A stretch of DNA of 64,000 nt, from the NCBI GenBank assembly GCA_013349325.1, contig DUZX01000007.1, forward strand, positions 1 to 64,000, given 5' to 3'. Position numbers and translations under genes: made by a program. Origin of the DNA: Desulfuromonadales bacterium (GTDB taxonomy: Bacteria; Desulfobacterota; Desulfuromonadia; Geobacterales; Pseudopelobacteraceae). Below are positions 25,285 through 34,981 of the stretch, in pieces (the first letter of the stretch is position 1; every line of letters begins with the position of its first letter). The notes beneath the pieces are model-generated. The model was given only the letters and a program-made list of their open reading frames with translations. It did not search any database and was not told the origin of the DNA.

Positions 25285-26645
25285 ATCACGCCGCTCTTGA
25301 CAAACTGCTTCAGAAAGCCGGTAAGGCTTTTGAGCGTTCAGCACCGAACGAGGCTCTGGAACATCTGTTCAGGGCGCTGAAACTGGCACCTGGCAACGCC
25401 TTGATTCTGATGAGAATCGGCATTGCACTGCATCTGCTGCAGCGCACTTTCGATGCTGAGCAGTATTACCTGAAAGCGATTAGAAACTCACGGACTCTGG
25501 GTGAGGCCCATAACAATCTGGGGAAACTGTATCTGGAGACAGACAAGAACAGCGAGGCCGCAGAGGCCTTCAGACAGGCGGCAGCGTTACTACCGCATTC
25601 GCCATTACCGGCATCAGCCCTGGCAACAGCGCTTCAGCGAATGAACAGGATTCATGATGCAGAAGAAATCTGCCGGGTGGCAATTTCAAAGTTCCCTGGT
25701 TTTGCAGAACCCCACCATACCCTGGCCTCACTTCTGCTGATCCAGGGCAGATATCGTGAAGGGTGGCAGGAGTATGAATGGCGCTGGGAAACCAACCGCC
25801 CTCCGTTTACAAAACGACGATTCTCTATGGCTGCCTGGCACGGCGAAGAAATACCGGGTAAACGGCTCCTTGTTCATGCTGAACAGGGACTCGGTGACAC
25901 CATCCAGTTTTCCCGTTTCATCCCGCTGGTTGCATCAGCCAGCAGGGCACATCTGACGATAGAATGCCACCCGTCGCTTCATCCTGTAATCACCACGGTG
26001 CATTCCGGGCTTAAATTAGCTTCAATGGTACCGTCTGACTCCCCTTTTGATTATCAGGTTTCACTTGTTTCACTCGCCGGAATTCTTGGAATTACCAAGC
26101 AGAATGTTCCGTCTTCCGACAAATATTTGCACGTGCCGCTGACGTTTTCGGAATCCTGGCAAGCATTGTTTGACAACGATAATGTTCGCTTAAAGGTGGG
26201 AGTGTGCTGGAGCGGAAACAAGTATCCTGATCCTGGCCGCAGTTGTCCTGACGAAATCATTCGAGAACTGTTTACCTGTGAGCATGTCACGTTTTACCCG
26301 CTTCGACCAGGCACGTCACTACAACCAGGAATGTCCAACACACGAAACCTGACATCACGAATTCAGGGCTTTGACGATACGGCAGGGCTGATTGAGCAGA
26401 TGGATCTCGTCATCAGCATTGATACTTCCGTTGCACATCTTGCCGGTGCACTTGGCAAACCAACATGGGTTATGCTTCCATACGCACCCGATTGGCGCTG
26501 GGGATTAGACGGTGACACCACCCCGTGGTATAACAGCATGCGTCTATTCAGGCAGCAAAAGCAGAGTGACTGGCACGGCCTGGTATGCCAGGTAAAAGAA
26601 TCACTGACAGAGTTCGCAAAAAGCAATGATTTCCAGTCTGGGTGA
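25281..26645 (+). CDS. TPR protein with glycosyltransferase-9-like domain
   Basis: About 454 residues. The N-terminal ~170 residues are tetratricopeptide repeats ([56 protein letters not shown]). The C-terminal ~280 residues resemble the GT-B fold of heptosyl/O-GlcNAc-type transferases: [30 protein letters not shown], and [25 protein letters not shown]. The start at ATG 25281 overlaps the protease stop (ATGA); an ATG at 25257 is also possible. Because it is coupled to the CFI-box protease, it may glycosylate surface proteins of this cluster; that is an inference. No signal peptide, so it acts in the cytoplasm. Confidence 0.85.
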   Translation: MNHAALDKLLQKAGKAFERSAPNEALEHLFRALKLAPGNALILMRIGIALHLLQRTFDAEQYYLKAIRNSRTLGEAHNNLGKLYLETDKNSEAAEAFRQAAALLPHSPLPASALATALQRMNRIHDAEEICRVAISKFPGFAEPHHTLASLLLIQGRYREGWQEYEWRWETNRPPFTKRRFSMAAWHGEEIPGKRLLVHAEQGLGDTIQFSRFIPLVASASRAHLTIECHPSLHPVITTVHSGLKLASMVPSDSPFDYQVSLVSLAGILGITKQNVPSSDKYLHVPLTFSESWQALFDNDNVRLKVGVCWSGNKYPDPGRSCPDEIIRELFTCEHVTFYPLRPGTSLQPGMSNTRNLTSRIQGFDDTAGLIEQMDLVISIDTSVAHLAGALGKPTWVMLPYAPDWRWGLDGDTTPWYNSMRLFRQQKQSDWHGLVCQVKESLTEFAKSNDFQSG

Positions 26646-26661
26646 CTCAGATTCAAACCAA

Positions 26662-26693
26662 AAAAGCCCTGAAGATAAATCTTCAGGGCTTTT
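26662..26693. terminator. Bidirectional terminator
   Basis: A 14-bp stem (AAAAGCCCTGAAGA/TCTTCAGGGCTTTT) with a TAAA loop; A- and T-runs flank it, so it can end both the TPR gene (+) and rplU-rpmA (-). Confidence 0.94.
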
Positions 26694-26717
26694 GAATTGA
26701 ATGTATCAATAATTATT

Positions 26718-26972
26718 TTAGTTCGGGTAAACTGACACCTTTTTACGATCTTTACCCAGACGTTCAAAAGCGACGACGCCTTCGATCAGAGCAAAAAGGG
26801 TGTAATCTTTACCGCAACCAACGTTGTTGCCGGGATGAATCTGTGTACCGCGCTGACGGTAGATGATATTACCGGCTTTCACGGTTTCGCCGCCGAATTT
26901 TTTGCATCCAAGACGCTGTCCACCGGAATCCCTGCCGTTTCTCGAACTACCACCAGCTTTTTTATGTGCCAT
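26718..26972 (-). CDS. rpmA: Ribosomal protein bL27
   Basis: 84 residues, a normal length. It begins [19 protein letters not shown], the N-terminal tail that reaches the peptidyl-transferase centre, and retains [18 protein letters not shown] and [12 protein letters not shown]. No N-terminal leader needing cleavage is present. Transcribed after rplU with a 41-bp gap. The obg GTPase often found next does not follow; a terminator does. Confidence 0.97.
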   Translation of the reverse strand: MAHKKAGGSSRNGRDSGGQRLGCKKFGGETVKAGNIIYRQRGTQIHPGNNVGCGKDYTLFALIEGVVAFERLGKDRKKVSVYPN

Positions 26973-27013
26973 TTCCGTATCTCCTGGGAAAATTTATTGA
27001 TGTATGCTTTTCG

Positions 27014-27322
27014 CTACGCGCTGATCTTCTCGATCTTCAGTACCGTCTGGAACTGACGATGTCCACGAAGTTTGCGCGAATCTTTGCGCCTTTTGGACTT
27101 GAAAACCAAAACTTTCTTGCCTTTGCCCTGAACGGCAATTTTGGCAGTGACCGATGCACCTGCAACCAGCGGTGCGCCGACAACGGTTGTGTCGCCACCA
27201 AGCATCAATACTTCGGCGAATTCTATGCTGTCACCGATTGCGCCCTCAAGCTTTTCTACCTTGAGAAATTCACCTTCGGAAACCTTGTATTGTTTGCCAC
27301 CTGTCTTAATAACTGCGTACAT
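27014..27322 (-). CDS. rplU: Ribosomal protein bL21
   Basis: 102 residues, begins MYAVIKTGGKQYKVSEGEFLKVEKLE and has the C-terminal RRKDSRKLRGHRQ 23S-rRNA contact. First gene of the rplU-rpmA operon, behind the near-consensus promoter at 27364-27392. Typical length and gene order for bacteria. Confidence 0.97.
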   Translation of the reverse strand: MYAVIKTGGKQYKVSEGEFLKVEKLEGAIGDSIEFAEVLMLGGDTTVVGAPLVAGASVTAKIAVQGKGKKVLVFKSKRRKDSRKLRGHRQFQTVLKIEKISA

Positions 27323-27363
27323 AGTACCATCTCCATCCGCATCTGAGTTTTAAAGAGTTCTGG

Positions 27364-27392
27364 AATATAGTGAAGTGCCATCGACAAGTCAA
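27364..27392 (-). promoter_or_regulatory. Sigma-70-type promoter for rplU-rpmA
   Basis: On the minus strand TTGACT (27392-27387), a 17-bp spacer and TATATT (27369-27364), about 40 bp upstream of rplU. Strong boxes at ideal spacing suit a ribosomal operon. Confidence 0.8.
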
Positions 27393-27460
27393 GCAGAAAA
27401 TAAATTCAGCGATTTAATACCCACACAGCGTGGTAATTTCGACACTCACAACAGGCTTCT

Positions 27461-28549
27461 TCACGGGCCAAGCGGATGCCGAGGGAGCTCATTCACGTCC
27501 TCCTTTTTCAACTTCCCCTTTAGCTGCCCGCAGGCCGCCGAAATATCACCGCCACGACTGTCGCGGGTAATAACCGTTACGTGACGGTCAATCAGATAGG
27601 TATGGAAAGCGTCGATGGCCGCCTGGGTGGGAGCCTTGAAGCCGCACCCTTCATGTTCGTTGAACGGAATCAGATTGACCTTGTTGGGAATATCGCTGAT
27701 CAGACGCAGCAGCCGCTTGGCATCCTCCAGGGAGTCATTAATCCCCCCCATCATGACATATTCAAAGGTAACCTTGCGGCGCCCCGGCAGCGGAAATTCC
27801 TTGCAGGCTTTGAGCAGCTCCTTGAGCGGGTAGCGGCGGTTGACCGGCATGATGCGGTTACGCAGCTCGTCGGTCGTGGCATTTAACGAGACTGCCAGAT
27901 TAACGTTCGGAATTTCACGCCCCAGGCGCTCCATCTCCGGCACCAGTCCGCAGGTTGAAACAGTCAACCGCCGGTTCGAGAGCTGCAGGCCGTTGCCATC
28001 AATCATGATCTGAATGGCCGGGATGACGTTATCAAGATTGTGCAGCGGCTCGCCCATGCCCATCATGACGATGTTCCTGATCTCTTCACCGCTGTCACGG
28101 ACGTCGCGCCTGATGGCCATGATCTGGTTGACGATCTCTGCCGTCGTCAGATTGCGGGTCAGCTTGAAGGTGCCGGTCAGACAGAATTCGCAGGCCATGG
28201 CACAGCCGACCTGTGATGAAATACAGACCGTATTGCGCCCCTCGATCGGTATCAACACCGATTCAACTGACTCGCCGTCCGCCAGAGTAAAGAGGTATTT
28301 GCGGGTGCCATCATTGCCGACCTCAACCGCCTCGGCGGTCAGACTTGAAATGCAGGCGCTGGCGGCCAGTTGGGTACGCAGCTCTTTGGAGATATTGGTC
28401 ATCTCCTCAAAACTGCCGGCATCCTGCTGATAGATCCATTTAAACACTTGCGTGGCGCGGAAACGCTCTTTGCCCTGCCCCTGGAGAAATTGCTCCAGTG
28501 CCGGCAGCGTCAGGTTTTTAAGATCGGTTTTCTCAGTCATTACATTCAT
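27461..28549 (-). CDS. rlmN: Dual-specificity 23S rRNA A2503/tRNA A37 methyltransferase
   Basis: Radical-SAM enzyme adding a C2 methyl to 23S rRNA A2503 and tRNA A37. 362 residues from ATG 28549; an ATG three codons later is also possible. The Fe-S motif is C-A-M-A-C-E-F-C (CxxxCxxC), preceded by [14 protein letters not shown]. Other signatures are [28 protein letters not shown] and [16 protein letters not shown]. The conserved C-terminal Cys in SAACGQL, which receives the methyl group, is present. It ends near 27461 with no gene overlapped. Confidence 0.97.
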   Translation of the reverse strand: MNVMTEKTDLKNLTLPALEQFLQGQGKERFRATQVFKWIYQQDAGSFEEMTNISKELRTQLAASACISSLTAEAVEVGNDGTRKYLFTLADGESVESVLIPIEGRNTVCISSQVGCAMACEFCLTGTFKLTRNLTTAEIVNQIMAIRRDVRDSGEEIRNIVMMGMGEPLHNLDNVIPAIQIMIDGNGLQLSNRRLTVSTCGLVPEMERLGREIPNVNLAVSLNATTDELRNRIMPVNRRYPLKELLKACKEFPLPGRRKVTFEYVMMGGINDSLEDAKRLLRLISDIPNKVNLIPFNEHEGCGFKAPTQAAIDAFHTYLIDRHVTVITRDSRGGDISAACGQLKGKLKKEDVNELPRHPLGP

Positions 28550-28567
28550 ACTGCTTTCCAATATTTT

Positions 28568-28864
28568 CTATCTAATACGGTTACACCAGTAACCGGGTTC
28601 GCGCCGTAAATGCATTACCGCGAGAACGTAAACCCTTTCCATTTCAACCCGGAAAATCAGTCCAAACGGAAAACGGTTTAAAAGACATCTCCGAATCGAT
28701 CCTGAGATGAGTGGCCAGGCTACCGGATTTTCTGTTATGCGTTTGCCAGTAAGTGAGACTTCATCCAGAAAGCGTCTACCAAGTCCCGCCTGGCAATTCT
28801 GATAATACCTGGCTGCAGCCAACATTTCTGCTTCTGCAGCCGGATGCAGGACGATTGGTTTCAC
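28568..28864 (-). CDS. ParE/RelE-superfamily toxin
   Basis: 98-residue toxin-like protein. It opens VLHPAAEAEMLAAARYYQ, has the helix GLGRRFLDEVSLTGKRI, then FPFGLIFRVEMERVYVLAVMHLRREPGYW, a pattern typical of ParE/RelE folds with the C-terminal basic cluster. Start is GTG 28864, overlapping the antitoxin stop (GTGA). RelE-type members cut mRNA on ribosomes and ParE-type members poison gyrase; the sequence better suits ParE. Complete and presumably controlled by the preceding antitoxin. Confidence 0.88.
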   Translation of the reverse strand: MKPIVLHPAAEAEMLAAARYYQNCQAGLGRRFLDEVSLTGKRITENPVAWPLISGSIRRCLLNRFPFGLIFRVEMERVYVLAVMHLRREPGYWCNRIR

Positions 28865-29163
28865 AGAATTGCTCTACGCGCATCTTCAACAGCCTCATCC
28901 AACGGTCGGCAGACAACTTTACCGGCTTCTATCTCGTCATAGCGTGCTTCAGCTTCTCGCACCCACAACGCCTCAATTTCTACATCATTCCCCTGGTTTT
29001 GTTTCAGCTTTGAGACCAATCGTTCATAGCCGTCCATACTCAACAAGACAAGGTCGCTGTGACCTCTCCTGGTAAGAAAAACCGGTTCATTTTCCTTATG
29101 GCATATTTCAGCAAGCTGGCTAAAGTTACTTCGCAATTCCGAAATTGAATGAACATGCTGCAT
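28861..29163 (-). CDS. Phd/YefM-type antitoxin
   Basis: 100 residues from ATG 29163, chosen for GGAGGAAGC just upstream (an ATG four codons earlier lacks a site). The N-terminus MQHVHSISELRSNFSQLAEI and EPVFLTRRGHSDLVLLSMDGYERL is the Phd/YefM DNA-binding and repressor fold. The C-terminal half (EIEALWVREAEARYDEIEAGKVV) is acidic and likely wraps the toxin. Antitoxin-first order and 4-nt overlap with the toxin are standard for type II modules, which autoregulate their promoter. Confidence 0.88.
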   Translation of the reverse strand: MQHVHSISELRSNFSQLAEICHKENEPVFLTRRGHSDLVLLSMDGYERLVSKLKQNQGNDVEIEALWVREAEARYDEIEAGKVVCRPLDEAVEDARRAIL

Positions 29164-29243
29164 AGCTTCCTCCATGCACTGTTGTCATCTATCTTGCCCA
29201 ACGTATACATCACGGCACGCACTCAATGCCACCACTTATAATC

Positions 29244-30191
29244 CTACTTTTTATCCGGCATAACCTCAACCGGTGAAGAGTGGAGTTGCGTGTTGCCCCC
29301 TATTTTTTGTTCTTCTGCCTGCTCCACCTGAGTTTCCGGTATTTTATCCTGCGATTCACCCGCCTGCTTATCGACCGCTTCCACCCTGGACGATGACGGC
29401 GATGCAAACACCGGCGGCGTACTGATGACGTGATCTATCTTACTTTGCAGACGCCCCACATTGGGCGATTCGGCCAGTGCGGCCTGATACTCGACCTCAT
29501 TCAGGACACCTTTCTGGCGCAGTAGCCGCAGGATCATATCTGAGCGCTTCAGCACTTTTTCCAGGTTTTTATACGGGTTATAGGCCACACGAGGACCGGG
29601 CAGCATGGCGGCCAAAAAGGCGCATTCACGCGGCGTCAGATTTGATGCCGATTTACCGAAATAGTACTGCGCCCCATGACCGATACCGTACACCATCGGA
29701 CCGAGTTCAACGACGTTCAGATACAACTCGATGATGCGCCCTTTGGTCAGTTCCTGCTCCATCCGGTAGGCCAGATAGATTTCCTTCAGCTTGCGGGTGA
29801 TGGTCTTCTCGCGCGACAGAAAAAGGTTCTTGGCGGTCTGCTGCGTAATGGTCGAAGCGCCGCGTTTCAAACTCTTCTTCTCGAGATCGTATTTGATGGC
29901 GTTCTTGATGGCCTTGACGTCAAAGCCGTCATGTTTGTAGAAGTTTGAATCCTCGGCCAGAATTACAGCCCATTTCATCTCGGCCGGAATCCGAGATGAC
30001 GAGGTCCAGTAGCGGTTCTTCGGACCAACCACGAAGTCATGATAGTCCCCCTGCCAATCTTTGACCTGAATAACCGTGCTGTACTTTTTGCCGACCAGGT
30101 CTGCCACCGGCGGCATCAGCGAGAGCGATACGCCAACATATGCCAGATAGGCAATGATTGCCAGCAGGAGAGTATAAATCAGTTTTTTCAC
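29244..30191 (-). CDS. mtgA: Monofunctional peptidoglycan glycosyltransferase
   Basis: GT51 enzyme that polymerises lipid II glycan chains. 315 residues, GTG start at 30191 with AAGGA upstream. One N-terminal membrane helix (LIYTLLLAIIAYLAYVGV) anchors it. Active-site motifs are EDSNFYKHDGFD, RGASTITQQTAKNLFL, RKLKEIYLAYRMEQELTKGRIIELYLN and the G-I-G-H-G-A-Q-Y-Y-F-G-K stretch. There is no transpeptidase domain. A C-terminal ~85 residues (VGRLQSKIDHVIS ... PDKK) is an acidic, low-complexity extension not typical of E. coli MtgA. Confidence 0.92.
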   Translation of the reverse strand: MKKLIYTLLLAIIAYLAYVGVSLSLMPPVADLVGKKYSTVIQVKDWQGDYHDFVVGPKNRYWTSSSRIPAEMKWAVILAEDSNFYKHDGFDVKAIKNAIKYDLEKKSLKRGASTITQQTAKNLFLSREKTITRKLKEIYLAYRMEQELTKGRIIELYLNVVELGPMVYGIGHGAQYYFGKSASNLTPRECAFLAAMLPGPRVAYNPYKNLEKVLKRSDMILRLLRQKGVLNEVEYQAALAESPNVGRLQSKIDHVISTPPVFASPSSSRVEAVDKQAGESQDKIPETQVEQAEEQKIGGNTQLHSSPVEVMPDKK

Positions 30192-30392
30192 GAAAGAGTT
30201 CCTTCAGTTTTTTCAGTTTCTTATCATTGCGGTGGCACAGCAGTAATAACTCACTACCTGGTGCAACAACACATCCGGGGATTTTTTTGGCCGGTTTCAC
30301 TTACAACATCGCTTCCCGCTTGCCGAATCATAAATAATCGCTACAATGTCCCCGTTTGCTGGTGGAAAACAGCGGGGGAGCATTGTAACGGT

Positions 30393-30881
30393 TTGAGCCA
30401 TTTTGACAACCAATTTCTGACGTATGCTGTCACGCTGTATGACGGGCTCAGCCAACCCGGCTACCTGCCGCTCTTTCTCCTGAGCTTTCTGGCCTCGACA
30501 CTGCTGCCGCTCGGCTCTGAGTGGCTGCTGGTAACCATGCTGGCCGCGCGCTATGACCCGTTCATGACGGTTGTCGTCGCGAGCACCGGCAATTATCTGG
30601 GGGCTACCGTCACCTACCTGATCGGTCTGTGGGGAGGAAGCTGGCTGATAGAACGAGTTCTGCGGATTTCACTCCAGCAGCAGGAACGTGCCCGCAGCTC
30701 GTATCAACGTTTCGGGGTCTATTCCCTGTTTTTCTCCTGGCTGCCGGTGATCGGAGATCCACTCTGCCTGGTGGGCGGTCTGCTACGGATTAATTTTGCA
30801 ACGTTCACACTGCTGGTGGCATCCGGAAAACTGCTGCGCTATGTTGTTGTTGCCTGGATAACCTTGCAAGCGACCCGATAG
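30393..30881 (+). CDS. YqaA-family membrane protein (DedA/SNARE-associated)
   Basis: Small integral membrane protein of the VTT/DedA type. About 162 residues if read from TTG 30393 after GGGGGAG at 30374-30380; longer in-frame readings to 30039 overlap mtgA and carry no signature. It has hydrophobic helices (LPLFLLSFLASTLLPLG, FMTVVVASTGNYLGATVTYLIG, FATFTLLVASGKLLRYVVVAWI) and the loops SEWLL, GNYLGA and FFSWLPVIGDPLCLVGG. DedA-family proteins act as lipid scramblases/transporters; the role of YqaA is unsettled. The start is uncertain. Confidence 0.8.
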   Translation: MSHFDNQFLTYAVTLYDGLSQPGYLPLFLLSFLASTLLPLGSEWLLVTMLAARYDPFMTVVVASTGNYLGATVTYLIGLWGGSWLIERVLRISLQQQERARSSYQRFGVYSLFFSWLPVIGDPLCLVGGLLRINFATFTLLVASGKLLRYVVVAWITLQATR

Positions 30882-30907
30882 ATTATCATCACATGAAAGG
30901 GGTGTTC

Positions 30908-31981
30908 ATGGACAATACTGACGTCAAACTGAGTAGCGACACACGCTATAAGGGCTATGACCGCATCATGGGCAATATATCCTGGCTGCTGATCGCGCTG
31001 GTAGCTCTGGACATCAAGCTGATGCCGACGGAACAATCCAGTACCCTCTTTCTGACGATATTCTCACTACTGCTGTTCTTCTACAACCTGAATGCCCGCT
31101 ACGGCCTTCTATCGCACCGCTACAGCCCCTTCAAAACCTTTGTCGACCTGATGGTTTTTCTGGCCTTTATTGTAGCAGTCTGCTGGTACACCGGCAAAAT
31201 AACCAGCCCCTTCATGTCGCTGCTCTACCTGATTCTGATGGCAACCGCGCTGACGCAAGGGCGTCGCATCACCTACTTCATGGCCGGCCTGGCTATTTCC
31301 TCCTATATTCTGCTGGCTTCAGTCGACTTCCGTGAGCTCAACTATTATCTGACCCACATTCTGGAAGTATTTCCGTACATGCTGATTGCCCACCTGGGCG
31401 CCATGTTGGCCGGAGAAGGCGAGGCGGCCCGCCAGGAGGTGGAACAGCTTTCGCTGACCGACGAAGTGACCGGCATCAACAACATGCGCAATTTTTTTCT
31501 GCTGGCAGAAATACAGGAACGGATAGCGACCCGCTATATCAGGCCGTTCGCCATCTGTATGATCGATGCCGACGGTCTCAAAAAAGTCAATGACCAGTAT
31601 GGCCACTTTGCCGGGACAGCTCTGATCCAGCAGGTGGCAAAGATCATCACTGCCAGCATTCGGAGTTCGGATTTTTGTGCCCGCTACGGAGGAGACGAGT
31701 TCGTAATCATGTTCACCGAAACCGGTAAGCAGGATGTGATCACGGCGGTCCAACGCATCGTTGACGCAATGGCAGCCACCCCTTTCGATTTCGAGGGTAT
31801 CAGTATTTCGACCACACTATCAGCCGGCCTGGCCGGATATCCTGAGGATGGCCCGGATGTTCGCACCGTTATGGCCAACGCTGACGAAGCCATGTATGTC
31901 AGTAAAAAAAGCGGCAAGAACCGCATGACCCTCTTCACCAAAAGCATGAAAGCGGGAGAGGCAGCTCCGCCGCTATCATGA
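30908..31981 (+). CDS. Membrane diguanylate cyclase (GGDEF)
   Basis: 357 residues from ATG 30908 (AAAGGGG upstream). The N-terminal ~185 residues contain about five membrane helices (e.g. ILLASVDF and FMSLLYLILMATALTQG). The C-terminal GGDEF domain has LTDEVTGINNMRNFF, DADGLKKVNDQYGHFAGT, and the active ARYGGDEFVIMF. An RxxD product-inhibition site (RSSD) lies five residues before GGDEF, so c-di-GMP feedback is expected. It makes c-di-GMP from GTP. Its stop overlaps the Sco gene start (ATGA), so its signal and the oxidase operon may be transcribed together. Confidence 0.92.
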   Translation: MDNTDVKLSSDTRYKGYDRIMGNISWLLIALVALDIKLMPTEQSSTLFLTIFSLLLFFYNLNARYGLLSHRYSPFKTFVDLMVFLAFIVAVCWYTGKITSPFMSLLYLILMATALTQGRRITYFMAGLAISSYILLASVDFRELNYYLTHILEVFPYMLIAHLGAMLAGEGEAARQEVEQLSLTDEVTGINNMRNFFLLAEIQERIATRYIRPFAICMIDADGLKKVNDQYGHFAGTALIQQVAKIITASIRSSDFCARYGGDEFVIMFTETGKQDVITAVQRIVDAMAATPFDFEGISISTTLSAGLAGYPEDGPDVRTVMANADEAMYVSKKSGKNRMTLFTKSMKAGEAAPPLS

Positions 31982-32775
31982 CCGGCATTATGGTCAAAGC
32001 ATGGCTGATACTGGCGCTCCTGTACCCGTTTGCTGCGCCTGCAGGTGCTGCGGAAACCGGCTCATCAGCAGACTTCTCTGTTGATGAACACCGGGGTGCA
32101 AAACTCCCGCTGAACCTTATATTCAACGACGAACAGGGCAAACCGTTATCCCTGGCTCAACTGATTACGACGCCGACCATCATCCTGCCGGTCTATTACA
32201 GCTGCAGCAACGTCTGCTACAACCTTCAGTGGCGACTGGCACGCAGCCTGACCCAGATCAAGAGCAGACCCATGGTTGATTACCGGATTATTTCATTCAG
32301 TTTTGATGATCGTGAAACGCCGGAACTGGCCGCCAAATTCAAACGGGTCTACCTGACCTCGATGCATGCCCCCTTCCCGGAGGATGGCTGGCGCTTTCTA
32401 ACCGGTGATACAACTAATATCAATATGCTAACCGAGGCGCTCGGTTACCACTTCCAGCGTCGCGGGCGCGATTTTCTGCACCCGGTGGCCGCCATGATTG
32501 TCTCTGCTGACGGCACAATCGTGCGCTATCTGTACGGCACGAACCTGCTCCCCAAGGATCTGGCACTGGCACTGATCGAAGCTCGCGACGGTACATCCGG
32601 CACGACTATCCGGAAAATGATAGAGTACTGTTTCAGTTTCGATCCGCAGAAAAACAGCTACGCCTTCAACCTTCTGCGGATCAGCGCCACGGCAATCATC
32701 CTCTGCGTCGGCAGTTTCGTGGCTTTTCTTGTGTGGGGCGGCAAGCGACGAGGAAGAAATAAGGAGCTAAAATGA
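31978..32775 (+). CDS. SCO1/SenC copper chaperone for oxidase
   Basis: Thioredoxin-fold protein that delivers copper to the CuA site of oxidase subunit II. 265 residues, with an N-terminal signal peptide (MVKAWLILALLYPFAAPAGA) and a C-terminal membrane helix (ISATAIILCVGSFVAFLVWGG). The copper ligands Cys76 and Cys80 sit in YYSCSNVCYNL and the His in FLHPVAAM. The C-terminal helix is an addition beyond the usual SCO domain. It overlaps the diguanylate cyclase upstream and ctaD downstream, both by 4 nt. Confidence 0.9.
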   Translation: MTGIMVKAWLILALLYPFAAPAGAAETGSSADFSVDEHRGAKLPLNLIFNDEQGKPLSLAQLITTPTIILPVYYSCSNVCYNLQWRLARSLTQIKSRPMVDYRIISFSFDDRETPELAAKFKRVYLTSMHAPFPEDGWRFLTGDTTNINMLTEALGYHFQRRGRDFLHPVAAMIVSADGTIVRYLYGTNLLPKDLALALIEARDGTSGTTIRKMIEYCFSFDPQKNSYAFNLLRISATAIILCVGSFVAFLVWGGKRRGRNKELK

Positions 32776-34385
32776 CCAATCAGCACCCACCCGCCAGCTT
32801 CTGGAACGATACCGGTACAACTGGAATCTCCTCCTGGATATTCTCTACCGATCATAAACGGATCGGACTGCTCTACTTCTATTCCACCTTCGGCTTTTTT
32901 CTGGTGGGGGTACTGCTCGGCCTGCTGCTGCGAATCGAACTGATGGCACCGGGACGCACGATCATGGGAGCACAGGCCTACAATGCCCTGTTCACGGTGC
33001 ATGGCGTCGTGATGATCTTCCTCTTCATCATCCCCGGCTTTCAGGGTTCCTTCGGCAACCTGATCATGCCAATCCAGATCGGTGCCCGCGATGTCTCCTT
33101 TCCACGGCTGAACCTGCTCTCCTGGTGGATCTACATCATCGGGGCGATAGTAGCACTGACGTCGCTCTTTTCGGGTGGCGGAGCGCCCGACACCGGCTGG
33201 ACCTTCTACGTTCCGTTCAGTGCCCGCACCGGCACCAACGTCTCACTGGCGGTGCTGGGAGCTTTTATCATAGGCTTCTCCTCGATCCTGACCGGTCTTA
33301 ACTTTATTACCACCATCCACCGCCTGAAAACCGAAGGCATGACCTGGTGGCGGCTGCCGCTCTTCACCTGGTCGCTGTACGCCACCGCCTGGATCCAGAT
33401 CCTGGCAACACCGGTTCTGGCAATCACACTGGTGCTGGTGGTCGCCGAGCGGCTTTTGGGCACCGGCCTGTTCGATCCGGGGCGCGGAGGTGACCCGGTC
33501 ATGTACCAGCACCTGTTCTGGATCTATTCACACCCGGCCGTCTACATCATGATCCTGCCGGCCATGGGGGTCATTTCGGACATCATCCCGGTTTTTTCAC
33601 GCAAACCGATCTTCGGCTACAAGATGATCGCCTTCTCCAGCATCGCGATTGCCGCCGCCGGTTCACTGGTCTGGGGGCACCATATGTTTACCAGCGGCAT
33701 GAGTGACACAGCGGTGATGGTCTTCTCGTTTCTGACCTTCATCGTGGCGATTCCATCAGCGATCAAGGTATTTAACTGGGTCTCGACGCTCTACGGCGGC
33801 TCGATTTCGCTGGAGGCGCCGATGCTGTTTGCGCTCTCCTTCATCCTGCTCTTCTCGATCGGCGGCTTGAGCGGCCTGATCCTGGGAGCGGCTGCCACCG
33901 ACATCCATGTGCATGACACGCATTTCGTGGTCGGCCATTTCCACTACGTCATGTTCGGCGGCACCGGTTTTGCCTTCTTTGCCGCCATGCACTACTGGCT
34001 GCCCAAGTTCTACGGTCGCCGCTACGCCGAAAAACCGGCCATCGTGGCCTGGGCTCTGATGTTTACCGGCTTCAACGTGCTCTACTTCACCATGCAGGTG
34101 TTGGGGATGAAGGGTATGCCGCGCCGCTATTACGATTATCTGCCGGAGTTTGCCAACCTGAATCTGATCGCCACAATCGGCAGCTGGATCCTGGCGACAG
34201 GGCTCTTGATCATGCTGGTCAACCTGTTTCGCGGCCTCTGGTGGGGTAAACCATTCGAAGGCAATCCCTGGGGGGGCGCTACGCTGGAGTGGAGCATCCC
34301 TACCCCGCCGCCGACCGGAAATTTTATCGAGGAGCCGATTGTGACGCACGGGCCGTATGACTTTACAAGGAGCGGTCAGCCATGA
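32772..34385 (+). CDS. ctaD: Cytochrome c oxidase (caa3-type) subunit I
   Basis: Haem-copper oxygen reductase catalytic subunit in the membrane, about 12 helices, 537 residues. Ligands are recognisable: the low-spin haem His in FTVHGVVMIF, CuB His and cross-linked Tyr in YSHPAVYIMILP, HH in GHHMFTSG, and the high-spin haem His in HVHDTHFVVGHFHYV. The VYIMILP sequence and K-channel Lys-type motifs suit an A-family enzyme. Length is normal and every His is kept. Sits in a tight operon (4-nt overlaps with Sco and subunit III). Confidence 0.96.
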   Translation: MTNQHPPASFWNDTGTTGISSWIFSTDHKRIGLLYFYSTFGFFLVGVLLGLLLRIELMAPGRTIMGAQAYNALFTVHGVVMIFLFIIPGFQGSFGNLIMPIQIGARDVSFPRLNLLSWWIYIIGAIVALTSLFSGGGAPDTGWTFYVPFSARTGTNVSLAVLGAFIIGFSSILTGLNFITTIHRLKTEGMTWWRLPLFTWSLYATAWIQILATPVLAITLVLVVAERLLGTGLFDPGRGGDPVMYQHLFWIYSHPAVYIMILPAMGVISDIIPVFSRKPIFGYKMIAFSSIAIAAAGSLVWGHHMFTSGMSDTAVMVFSFLTFIVAIPSAIKVFNWVSTLYGGSISLEAPMLFALSFILLFSIGGLSGLILGAAATDIHVHDTHFVVGHFHYVMFGGTGFAFFAAMHYWLPKFYGRRYAEKPAIVAWALMFTGFNVLYFTMQVLGMKGMPRRYYDYLPEFANLNLIATIGSWILATGLLIMLVNLFRGLWWGKPFEGNPWGGATLEWSIPTPPPTGNFIEEPIVTHGPYDFTRSGQP

Positions 34386-34981
34386 GTCATCATCACAAAG
34401 ATTACGCCGGTGCCAAGCTCGGCATGTGGCTGTTTCTGTTCACCGAACTGCTACTGTTCGGCGGACTGTTTATCCTGTATGCCGTCTATCTGGCGCGCTA
34501 CCCGCACGAATTTGCCGCTGCCGGCAGCAAGCTCAACTGGGTCATGGGCAGCGCCAACACGGTCGTGCTGCTGACCAGCAGCCTGTGCGCCGCCATGGCG
34601 GTGACTGCCGTGCAGCGCGGCGAGCAACGCCGGGTTGTGCAATTGATCGGCGCAACGATCCTCTGTGCAGCCGGCTTCATGACCATCAAATATTTTGAGT
34701 GGAGCGCCAAGATCGGCCACGGCATCTACCCCGGTTCTGAGCATTTAAAAGCCGGCCCACCGGGTGAATCGGTCTTCTTCAGCCTCTACTACATGACCAC
34801 CGGCATCCACGGCCTGCATGTGCTGATCGGCGCAGCGCTCCTGACCTGGATCGGCGTAAAGGTCAAATCGGGACAGGTCAACGCCAGTGATTACGCACTA
34901 CTCGAAAACGGGGCGCTCTACTGGCATCTGGTCGATCTGATCTGGATCTTTATCTTCCCGTTGTATTATCTGGTGCTGTGA
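34382..34981 (+). CDS. ctaE: Cytochrome c oxidase subunit III
   Basis: 199-residue membrane protein with about five helices. Motifs include KLGMWLFLFTELLLFGGLF, VVLLTSSLCAAMAV and YYMTTGIHGLHVLIGAALL, with LVDLIWIFIFPLYYLVL at the end. It stabilises proton pumping in subunit I. Overlaps ctaD by 4 nt. In the normal order subunit IV should follow; here the operon is interrupted for 5.8 kb by a type I modification locus before subunit IV resumes at 40810. Confidence 0.94.
   Translation: MSHHHKDYAGAKLGMWLFLFTELLLFGGLFILYAVYLARYPHEFAAAGSKLNWVMGSANTVVLLTSSLCAAMAVTAVQRGEQRRVVQLIGATILCAAGFMTIKYFEWSAKIGHGIYPGSEHLKAGPPGESVFFSLYYMTTGIHGLHVLIGAALLTWIGVKVKSGQVNASDYALLENGALYWHLVDLIWIFIFPLYYLVL

Noticed and set aside
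30039-30392. Upstream extension of the YqaA-family gene to 30039
   Set aside because: It overlaps mtgA and the extra N-terminus has no helices or family signature.
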